In this document: positions 1 to 4,978 of the stretch, piece after piece
Layout: each line of letters starts with the position of its first letter
Numbering within the stretch: position 1 is the first letter of the stretch
From: a bacterium
GTDB lineage: Bacteria; Elusimicrobiota; Elusimicrobia; UBA1565; UBA9628
Reading direction: 5' to 3'
Assembly: GCA_021790955.1 (NCBI GenBank)
Contig: JAJYFI010000136.1
Span: 1-5,137, forward strand
Length of the DNA stretch: 5,137 nucleotides
Notes under the pieces: model-generated
What the model saw: the letters and a program-made list of their open reading frames with translations, nothing else
Databases searched by the model: none
What the model was told of the DNA's origin: nothing
Translations under genes and position numbers: made by a program

Positions 1-1
1 C

Positions 2-118
2 CTCAACTGCGGCGCGATCACGCTTGACGAGGCGCTCGCCACGGGGCTTTCCAAGGAGGAGTTCGCGTCGCGCTCCTTCCTCAAAATCCTGGAGAATCGG
101 CGCAAGCTCGGCGGCTAG
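2..118 (+). CDS. C-terminal end of an unidentified protein (5' end outside window)
   Basis: The frame opens at the window edge and reads 38 residues, beginning LNCGAITLDEAL and ending ENRRKLGG, before TAG at 116-118. Third codon positions are mostly G or C, as in the clear genes of the window, which supports real coding. The tail is hydrophilic and probably helical, with no membrane segment. I do not recognise the family with confidence. The phrase G-x-I-T-x-D-E-A-L loosely recalls the C-terminal ends of PilT/GspE-type secretion ATPases, but this is too short to rely on. The gene converges on the reductase gene, with only 4 nt between the two stop codons and no visible terminator hairpin between them. 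Confidence 0.7.
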   Translation, partial: LNCGAITLDEALATGLSKEEFASRSFLKILENRRKLGG

Positions 119-122
119 CCGG

Positions 123-1505
123 TCAGGCGGGAGCCTTCTCGCCGAGAGCGGCGAGCATCTGGGAAACGTCGGCGAATTTCCGCCGCGCCTTGCCCCGGGC
201 CTTGCCCCGCGCCAGCTCGAGGACGTCCAGGCGTTTCCAGTCCTGAAAGCTGACGTGGCGCACGCCGCGCTTTTTAAGCAGGGCGGGGACCGATTCGGAA
301 TCGGGCGCGGAGGCGGGGCAGAAGCGCCCGGCGGCCGCGTCCTCCGCCATCATCCTCACGGTCTCGATCGAGTCCGCGCGGTTCGTGCCGATCAGCCCCG
401 TCGGGCCGCGCTTGGCCCAGCCGACGACGTATTCGCCGGGCCGCGGCCTTCCGCCCGGCGCGTCGAGAACCCGGCCCGCGGCGTTCGGGATATGCCCCGA
501 CCTCTCGTCGAAGGGGACGCCGGGAATGGGAACGCCGCGATAGCCGACCGAGCGCAGGACGAGGCCCGCGGGCAACGTCTCGAAGACGCCCGTCCCTTCG
601 CTTTTCACGCGCCCATCCTTGCCGAGGGCCAGGCGGTTCTTCTCGACTTTGACGGCCTTGACGCGGCCGCCCTCTCCCAAAATCTCGACGGGCGACACGC
701 AGAAGCGCAGCCGGATCTTCCGGGGCCTCGTCCCCTCTCCCGCCTTCGCCCGCTCCTTGAGGTAGTCGACGTTCTTCTTGTTCTTCGGGTCCTGATAATC
801 CTTCCGCGAGGCTTCGTCCACGATCAATTCCCCCGCGTCCACGACGAGGTCGGCGCTTTCGAGGGAACCGATCTCCTGGATTTCGGCCGGAGAGAAGGCC
901 GCCTGCGCGGGGCCGCGCCGCCCCAACAGGCAGATGGTCCGGACGCGGCTTTGCCGGAGCGCCTCCAGGGCCTCCTCCGCGATATCCGTGGGCTCGAGGT
1001 GCCCGGCGTCCTCCGCCAGGAGGCGCGCGACGTCCATGGCGACGTTCCCCACGCCGACGACCACGGCGCTCTCGACCGAGAGGTCGAAGCGCTCGCCTTG
1101 AAAATCCGGATGGGCGTTGTACCAGCCGACGAAGGCGGTCGCGGAATGGCTTCCCTTCAAATCCTCCCCCGGTATCCCGAGGCGCCGGTCGGACTCGTTG
1201 CCGACCGCGTAGACGACCTGGTCGTAACGGCTTTTCAACTCCTCGGCCTGGATGTCCTTTCCGGCTTGAACGTTGCCGAAGAAGCGGAAGGAGGGCGAGG
1301 AGGCGATCTTCTCGTAGACCGCGACGACGCTCTTGATCTTCTGATGATCCGGAGCGACGCCGCCGCGGACCAAGCCGTAAGGGGTGGGAAGGCGGTCGAA
1401 CATGTCGACCGCGACGGGCGGGGAGGACTGCTTTAGAAGAGCCTCGGCGGCGTAAAAGCCCGAGGGCCCGGATCCGACGATGGCGACGCGGAGCGGTCGT
1501 CCCAA
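123..1505 (-). CDS. fprA: FAD-dependent ferredoxin/flavodoxin-NADP+ reductase, adrenodoxin reductase (FprA) type
   Basis: The 460-residue protein has the usual length of the adrenodoxin reductase/FprA family, which moves electrons between NADPH and a small iron-sulfur or flavin carrier through bound FAD. It opens with the FAD Rossmann motif VGSGPSGFYAAEALL (about 10-24), followed by YGLVRGGVAPDH (43-54). The NADP-binding fold shows VVGVGNVAMDVARLL (149-163) and GRRGPAQAAF (195-204). The C-terminal FAD contact is GWAKRGPTGLIGTNRADS (362-379), a family hallmark. There is no signal peptide, so it should be cytosolic. The start is TTG at 1505-1503, chosen because it precedes the Rossmann strand by a few residues and has GGGGAGG 6 nt upstream. 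It lies 28 nt downstream of the histone-fold gene on the same strand, probably in one transcript. No ferredoxin or flavodoxin gene is visible, so the partner is unknown. The family is secure; the exact symbol less so. Confidence 0.95.
   Translation of the reverse strand: MGRPLRVAIVGSGPSGFYAAEALLKQSSPPVAVDMFDRLPTPYGLVRGGVAPDHQKIKSVVAVYEKIASSPSFRFFGNVQAGKDIQAEELKSRYDQVVYAVGNESDRRLGIPGEDLKGSHSATAFVGWYNAHPDFQGERFDLSVESAVVVGVGNVAMDVARLLAEDAGHLEPTDIAEEALEALRQSRVRTICLLGRRGPAQAAFSPAEIQEIGSLESADLVVDAGELIVDEASRKDYQDPKNKKNVDYLKERAKAGEGTRPRKIRLRFCVSPVEILGEGGRVKAVKVEKNRLALGKDGRVKSEGTGVFETLPAGLVLRSVGYRGVPIPGVPFDERSGHIPNAAGRVLDAPGGRPRPGEYVVGWAKRGPTGLIGTNRADSIETVRMMAEDAAAGRFCPASAPDSESVPALLKKRGVRHVSFQDWKRLDVLELARGKARGKARRKFADVSQMLAALGEKAPA
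187..209 (-). repeat. 12-nt period tandem duplication inside the reductase gene
   Basis: The 11-mer GCCTTGCCCCG occurs at 187-197 and again at 199-209, one 12-nt period apart. On the coding strand it gives two successive Gly-Lys-Ala-Arg units (about residues 435-443 of the reductase), making a basic patch near the C terminus. It is in frame and does not break the gene. It probably arose by slippage. Confidence 0.7.
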
Positions 1506-1510
1506 AGCGT

Positions 1511-1531
1511 GCCTCCCCTTTTCAGGGAGGC
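1511..1531 (-). promoter_or_regulatory. Hairpin enclosing the ribosome binding site of the reductase gene
   Basis: GCCTCCC at 1511-1517 is complementary to GGGAGGC at 1525-1531, giving a perfect 7-bp GC-rich stem with a 7-nt loop. Read in the gene direction, the 3' arm together with the loop's last G forms the Shine-Dalgarno sequence GGGGAGG, 6 nt before the TTG start at 1505. The hairpin begins 2 nt after the stop codon of the upstream histone-fold gene. Folding would hide the ribosome binding site and could lower or couple translation of the reductase. No T-run follows, so a terminator is less likely. The structure is seen directly; its function is inferred. Confidence 0.55.
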
Positions 1532-1533
1532 GG

Positions 1534-1716
1534 CTAGGGCAAATCCTCGCGGCCGACGGTCTTTTTCTTGCCGTCCGCCTTCGCCTTCTCGACGGACTGG
1601 CCGACGATGGCGCTGATGCGCTCGGAAAGGCCTTCGATGAAATCGCCCCCGGTCCTAAAACCGGCGTCCTTGATGATTTTCTTCACCTTGCTGACGACGA
1701 CCAGAGTTTCCGCCAT
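1534..1716 (-). CDS. Small bacterial histone-fold DNA-binding protein (single histone fold, 60 aa)
   Basis: The 60-residue protein looks like a minimal histone fold. A short first helix is at about 7-18 (VVSKVKKIIKDA), a loop around RTGG (21-24), a long central helix at 25-48 (DFIEGLSERISAIVGQSVEK onward), then DGKKKTVGREDL (48-59). That last segment closely resembles the loop and start of helix 3 in archaeal histones (GRKTVKAEDI), where the K/R-T pair contacts DNA and the Asp closes the fold. Helix 3 is almost absent, as in short bacterial histones such as the Bdellovibrio protein Bd0055. It would be expected to dimerise and bind DNA without sequence specificity. The ATG at 1716-1714 is preceded by AAGGAGG at ideal spacing. 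It has a probable promoter of its own and a palindromic leader, and it is followed by the reductase gene. The assignment rests on motif recognition, not on an alignment. Confidence 0.8.
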   Translation of the reverse strand: MAETLVVVSKVKKIIKDAGFRTGGDFIEGLSERISAIVGQSVEKAKADGKKKTVGREDLP

Positions 1717-1738
1717 GCTCCCTCCTTTTTTCTATCAC

Positions 1739-1762
1739 GGCGCCAGGCTTAAGCCTGGCGCC
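1739..1762. repeat. Perfect 24-bp palindrome in the leader of the histone-fold gene
   Basis: GGCGCCAGGCTT at 1739-1750 is followed directly by its exact reverse complement at 1751-1762, with no spacer. It ends 22 nt upstream of the histone-gene ATG, just ahead of its ribosome binding site. Downstream of the proposed promoter it would be transcribed and form a strong hairpin. As DNA it could be an operator for a dimeric protein. Neither side carries a T-run in the right orientation for a good terminator: on the gene strand an A-run follows it. It may also be a copy of a dispersed intergenic palindromic repeat; one window cannot show this. Confidence 0.85.
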
Positions 1763-1790
1763 CATATTCTGGGACCGAAGTTCAGCGTGA

Positions 1791-1819
1791 ATCCTAACGA
1801 ATTGGCGCCGCGGCGTCAA
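1791..1819 (-). promoter_or_regulatory. Sigma70-like promoter for the histone-fold gene
   Basis: On the - strand TTGACG (1819-1814, five of six to the -35 consensus) is followed after exactly 17 nt by TAGGAT (1796-1791, four of six to the -10 consensus). A start of transcription near 1784 would give a leader of about 68 nt that includes the 24-bp palindrome. The -35 box is part of an imperfect 18-bp palindrome at 1802-1819 (CGCCGCGGCG core with TTG/CAA ends), so a bound protein there could block the promoter. It sits 12 nt past the tRNA 3' end, so the histone gene need not depend on read-through from the tRNA. Confidence 0.5.
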
Positions 1820-1831
1820 ATCTGAGCTATC

Positions 1832-1903
1832 TGGCGCCGGGAGGACTCGAACCTCCGACATGACGCTTATGAAACGTCCGCTCTGCCCCTGAGCTACGGC
1901 GCC
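1832..1903 (-). tRNA. tRNA with anticodon CAT, probably elongator tRNA-Met
   Basis: The 72-nt sequence folds as a full cloverleaf. The 7-bp acceptor stem pairs GGCGCCG with CGGCGCC. The D stem pairs GCTC with GAGC around a short 7-nt loop. The anticodon stem GACGT/GCGTC (one T-G pair) carries the loop TTCATAA, which places CAT at positions 34-36. The variable loop is ATGTC, and the T arm is GGAGG-TTCGAGT-CCTCC. The discriminator base is A and CCA is not encoded. A paired G1-C72 and the absence of three G-C pairs in the anticodon stem argue against an initiator tRNA. A tRNA-Ile2 whose C34 is converted to lysidine by TilS shares the CAT anticodon and cannot be excluded by eye. Confidence 0.93.
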
Positions 1904-1920
1904 GAAAGCCAAATCGGTTC

Positions 1921-1926
1921 ATTATA
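1921..1926 (-). promoter_or_regulatory. Perfect -10 box for the tRNA gene
   Basis: The - strand reads TATAAT at 1926-1921, a perfect -10 hexamer 17 nt before the tRNA 5' end, so transcription would begin about 10 nt ahead of the mature tRNA. No good -35 box is present at 16-18 nt upstream; that region is GC-rich (GCTCCG). The -10 call is therefore better supported than a complete promoter. Confidence 0.5.
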
Positions 1927-1932
1927 GCTTAC

Positions 1933-1948
1933 CTCCGAGCTTCCGGAG
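1933..1948. repeat. Short inverted repeat between two divergent -10 boxes
   Basis: CTCCG at 1933-1937 and CGGAG at 1944-1948 form an inverted repeat with a 6-nt spacer. It lies midway between the tRNA -10 box and the response-regulator -10 box, overlapping the -35 regions of both. It could be a shared binding site. A 5-bp arm can also occur by chance in GC-rich DNA. Confidence 0.3.
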
Positions 1949-1959
1949 CCCCCGATTTT

Positions 1960-1968
1960 TGATATAGT
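1960..1968 (+). promoter_or_regulatory. Extended -10 box for the response-regulator gene
   Basis: TGATATAGT at 1960-1968 combines a TGn extension with TATAGT, five of six to the -10 consensus. It stands 31 nt before the ATG at 2000, giving an expected leader of about 25 nt. There is no convincing -35 box 16-18 nt upstream, which is typical of extended -10 promoters. It is divergent from the tRNA -10 box in the same 96-nt interval. Confidence 0.45.
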
Positions 1969-1999
1969 AGCGCATCTTCATTAAGCTGGGGGAACGGCC

Positions 2000-2671
2000 A
2001 TGGGCGACGATAAAAAGAAGATTCGAGTGGTCCTCGCGGACGACCAGACGCTGTTTCGCGAGGGCATCAAGGATTTGATCGAAAACGACCGGGCGCTCGA
2101 GGTCGTGGGCGAGGCGGCGGACGGCCCCGAGGCGCTCCGGCTCGTCAAGAAGCTCAAGCCCGACGTCGTCCTCATGGACATCAAGCTCCCCCACATGGAC
2201 GGGATTCAGACGACGCGCAAAATCCACGAAGAGTGCCCCGAGACGAATGTCCTGGTCCTCTCCTCCTACGAGGACGAGGCTCACGTCATGGAGGCCCTCC
2301 AAGCGGGCGCCAACGGCTATCTCTCGAAGATGCTCCCGGCCTCCGAGCTCGTCAACGCCTTGAAGGCCTTCGCCAATCAGGGCGTCATGATCCCCCAGCC
2401 GATCATGAACCGCCTGCTCACGGGCATCCGCCAGAAGATGGGCGAGGAGCCCCCTCCGGCCTTCGCCTCCCTCACCAAGACCGAGATGAAGATCCTGTCC
2501 CTTTTGGGCCAAGGGAAATCGAACAAGGAAATCGCCGACTCCGTCCCTTGCAGCATCAAGACGGTCAAGAATCACTTAAACAGCGTCTTCCAGAAGCTGG
2601 GGGCCGAGAACCGCACCGAGGCGGTCGTCAAGGGAATCGAGCGGGGCCTCATCTCGGCCCGGCAGGATTAG
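2000..2671 (+). CDS. NarL/LuxR-family two-component response regulator
   Basis: The 223-residue protein has the standard two-domain layout. The receiver domain (about 8-125) shows the acidic pair D14-D15, the phosphoacceptor D60 in VVLMDIKLPHMDG, S88 in the switch position and K110 in GYLSKM. The C-terminal LuxR/GerE helix-turn-helix (about 158-218) reads LTKTEMKILSLLGQGKSNKE, then IKTVKNHLNSVFQKLG. Phosphorylation at D60 by a sensor kinase would be expected to control dimerisation and promoter binding. The ATG at 2000 is preceded by GGGGGA (1988-1993) at 6-nt spacing. No histidine kinase is visible in the window, so the signal and targets are unknown and it is probably an orphan here. The gene is transcribed away from the tRNA, and its TAG stop directly abuts the stop codon of the convergent peptidase gene. 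Confidence 0.95.
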   Translation: MGDDKKKIRVVLADDQTLFREGIKDLIENDRALEVVGEAADGPEALRLVKKLKPDVVLMDIKLPHMDGIQTTRKIHEECPETNVLVLSSYEDEAHVMEALQAGANGYLSKMLPASELVNALKAFANQGVMIPQPIMNRLLTGIRQKMGEEPPPAFASLTKTEMKILSLLGQGKSNKEIADSVPCSIKTVKNHLNSVFQKLGAENRTEAVVKGIERGLISARQD

Positions 2672-4978
2672 TTAGTTTTCGATCCCGGCGCGTATTCGGA
2701 AGAGGGCCTCGCGCGCGGCGAGCCTGACGCGGCTTCGCGCCGCGCTCCTTGAAAGGCGCTCGAGGCCGGGGATCGCGCCCTTGTCCTCGATGTCGCCCAA
2801 GGCGCCGATCGCCGAAAGGACGATCCTCTCGTCCCCGTCGTCCAAAAGCCCGCGCAGAAAGGGCGCCACGCCGCCGTCCATGGAGGCGAAGCCCGCCAGC
2901 GCCCGGATCGCCTGGGATCGCGCGCCGTAGCCGTTCGGCGCCATCGCGGCCTTTCTGAGGATGGCGGCATCGGCCGGGTTCTTGGCGGCGGCAAGGCCCG
3001 CCAGGGCGCCGGCGCTGACGGTGTCCCGCCAGCTCCTTTGGCGCAGCGCGCGCATGAGAATGGGCCGCGCCTCCCGCGGCGCCAGGGCTCCGAGCGTCCG
3101 GCAGGCCTCGGCGGCGACATGGATGCTGGGGTCGAGACGCGCCAACCGGGCGAGCTTGGCCGCCGCCCGGCGGTCCGAAAACCGGGCCATGGAGGCCGCC
3201 GCTTGACGGCGCAGCTTGGGGTTCGCCGCCGACAGAAGCTCCTCGATCTCGCGGCGGGCTTCCTCGGTCGGGATCAAAGCGAGGGCCCTCGCCATCTCGC
3301 AGGCGGCCCCCCAGAAGCGCTCCCTTCGGGCCGCCCCGGCAAGAAGCCGCTCGGTTCCCGCCTGACGGGCCTGCGCCAGCTCGAAGGCGGCTTCGATGCG
3401 TCCGACGGCGCTGCGCGAGTGGACGAGCTGGCGCCTCCACATCGAAAGGGGCTTGATGAGCCGCGCTTTTTTCAAGATGACGTGTTCCGGGTCGAACTCG
3501 ACGTTCAAGGGCCGCCCCGGAAGGGCGAAGGAAAGCTCCTGCGACTTATCCGCGAGCTCCCGCGCGAATTCCCGCTCCCAGCCGCGCCCCGAGAAGCGGA
3601 AAGCCGCCTTGACCTTGAAAGGCTCGCCGTCGCGCCCCGCGGCGCTCGTCTGGTGGACCCACAAAACCGCCCGCCGCGGCGAACTCCCCTCGTCGTAGCG
3701 CACGCGGAAGACGGGGTAGCCGGGGCGATGGAGCCATTGATCGAAAAAAGGCTCGAGGTTCTTCCCCGAGATCTCCGAAAGGACGGCGGCGAAGTCGCCC
3801 GTCTCGACGCTTTGATCCTTGTGGCGGCGCAGGTATTCCCCCACGGCCCTCCACCAGATCTCATCGCCCAGCTCGCGCTTGAGCATATGAAGCACCCAGG
3901 CGCCCTTCTCGTAGGTGTGGCGATCGAAGAGGGACCACGGGTTGCGATAGCTCTGGCAAACGACGGGACGGCGGTAGCGGCGCGCGTCCTCCTCGAAGTA
4001 AAGATGCGCGTTGCGGTGGAGCTCGTAATCCGCCTCATCCGGCCCCTTGTCGTGGGCCTGGAAAAGGATCTCGAAATAGGTCGCGAAGCCCTCGTTGAGC
4101 CACGCATGGGACCAGTCGCGGCAAGTGACCAAATCCCCGAACCATTGGTGGGCCAGTTCGTGGGCCACCAGCAGGTCCAAGTCGGTGTCGAGCCCCGCGC
4201 GCTTGTCGATGAGCACCGCGTCCGTCTGGGTCGTCGAAGTCGTGTTCTCCATCCCGCCCGGAAATTCGGCGGCGGCCACTTGCGAATACTGCGGATAGGG
4301 GTAGGAGACGCCCGTCATGCGGGAGAAAAACTCAAGGGCTTTCGCCGTCTTCCCGAGCCCCCGAGCGGCCTCCTCCTCCCGGCCCTCCTCGCAGTAGAAG
4401 ATCACCGGCACGCCGTCGGCACGCCGCTCGACGCGAGCGAACCGGCCCACCGCGAGGCTGATGAGGTAGAGGGCGTGAGGGCGCTCCATCCGCCAATGAA
4501 AGACGCTTTGGCCCCCCCGGGTTTCCTTGGAGACGAGCCGGCCGTTGGAGACGGCCGTGAAGCCCCGCGGGACGCGGGCCACGACCTCCGAGGTCGCCTT
4601 TTCGTGGGGGCTGTCATGGCAGGGAAACCAAAAGCGCGCCTCTTCCGGCTGTCCCTGGCTCCACAGCTGATGATAGCGGGACCCGCTGCCGGCCCCCGGC
4701 CTGACAAAACGCAGCCCGGCGCGCGGCTCCCGGATGTCGTAGCGGACCTCGACTTGCGCGCGGGCCCCGCGCTCCGCCGGCGACGGCAGGAAGACCCGCA
4801 ACTTGCCGTTCTTGTGGGAATAACGGGCGGGGACGCCGTCGACGGAGGCGGACCGGACCCGCAGCCCTTGCGCGTCAAACTCCGCCGAGCTCAGGGCCTT
4901 CTTGAACGGGACGATATGGCTCAGGCAGACGGCCCGAACCCGGCGGCGCCGGAAATCGACGTCGAAGTCGAGGGCGAG
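2672..4978 (-). CDS. M1-family zinc aminopeptidase-like protein with C-terminal HEAT repeats, 5' end probably truncated
   Basis: Residues are numbered from a TTG at 4801-4799. The M1 substrate motif GGMEN is at 182-186, and the zinc motif HELAHQW has H214, E215 and H218. E237 in NEGFA is the third ligand, 18 residues on. Y297 in TYEKG is the catalytic tyrosine. A beta domain follows (about 365-450), ending VEFDPEHVILKK. Residues 455-709 are alanine-rich helical repeats of HEAT/PBS-lyase type, replacing the usual C-terminal domain. All catalytic residues are intact, so peptide N-terminal hydrolysis is expected. TTG 4801 is unlikely to be the true start: in-frame sequence above it (LDFDVDFRRRRV, FDAQGLRVRSASVDGVPARY) matches the N-terminal beta domain of LTA4H-like M1 enzymes. 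Yet there is no ATG, GTG or TTG from 4802 up to the TAG at 5098-5096. Similarity appears to end near 4978, so the first 15-20 residues seem lost. Localisation cannot be judged without that end. Confidence 0.9.
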   Translation of the reverse strand, partial: LALDFDVDFRRRRVRAVCLSHIVPFKKALSSAEFDAQGLRVRSASVDGVPARYSHKNGKLRVFLPSPAERGARAQVEVRYDIREPRAGLRFVRPGAGSGSRYHQLWSQGQPEEARFWFPCHDSPHEKATSEVVARVPRGFTAVSNGRLVSKETRGGQSVFHWRMERPHALYLISLAVGRFARVERRADGVPVIFYCEEGREEEAARGLGKTAKALEFFSRMTGVSYPYPQYSQVAAAEFPGGMENTTSTTQTDAVLIDKRAGLDTDLDLLVAHELAHQWFGDLVTCRDWSHAWLNEGFATYFEILFQAHDKGPDEADYELHRNAHLYFEEDARRYRRPVVCQSYRNPWSLFDRHTYEKGAWVLHMLKRELGDEIWWRAVGEYLRRHKDQSVETGDFAAVLSEISGKNLEPFFDQWLHRPGYPVFRVRYDEGSSPRRAVLWVHQTSAAGRDGEPFKVKAAFRFSGRGWEREFARELADKSQELSFALPGRPLNVEFDPEHVILKKARLIKPLSMWRRQLVHSRSAVGRIEAAFELAQARQAGTERLLAGAARRERFWGAACEMARALALIPTEEARREIEELLSAANPKLRRQAAASMARFSDRRAAAKLARLARLDPSIHVAAEACRTLGALAPREARPILMRALRQRSWRDTVSAGALAGLAAAKNPADAAILRKAAMAPNGYGARSQAIRALAGFASMDGGVAPFLRGLLDDGDERIVLSAIGALGDIEDKGAIPGLERLSRSAARSRVRLAAREALFRIRAGIEN

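Noticed and set aside
24..1436. Long + strand open frame of 470 codons
   Set aside because: It lies fully antisense to the reductase gene, whose motifs are unmistakable. Its product is low-complexity in Arg, Gly and Ala with no family motif, as expected for a shadow frame in GC-rich DNA.
1505..1531. Hairpin read as a terminator between the histone-fold gene and the reductase
   Set aside because: No T-run follows it on the - strand, and its 3' arm is the ribosome binding site of the next gene. A role in translation fits better.
1739..1762. Palindrome read as an intrinsic terminator of the tRNA
   Set aside because: On the tRNA strand it is followed by GTGATAGAAAAAA, not a T-run. The T-run on the other strand lies before the palindrome, so neither direction has the required layout.
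1739..1903. tRNA with nearby repeats as an integration (att) site of a mobile element
   Set aside because: No integrase, phage or mobility gene is nearby, and the shared GGCGCCAG is only 8 bp, too short to call an attachment duplication.
1655..1912. 85-codon - strand open frame containing GAVAQGQSGRFISVMSEVRVLP
   Set aside because: That peptide is a conceptual translation of the tRNA and its flank, a common artefact. The rest overlaps the histone-fold gene in another frame.
1922..2575. 217-codon - strand open frame
   Set aside because: It is antisense to the response regulator, which has all receiver and helix-turn-helix residues. The antisense product shows no recognisable domain.
2649..3440. 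263-codon - strand open frame overlapping the HEAT-repeat region
   Set aside because: It is a second frame of the peptidase gene rich in Arg, Gly and Pro, with no family features. The HEAT frame is continuous with the M1 catalytic domain.
4799..4801. TTG taken as the true start of the M1 peptidase
   Set aside because: It sits inside the conserved N-terminal beta domain, which continues in frame upstream. It would place GGMEN at residue 182, well short of its position near 270 in LTA4H.
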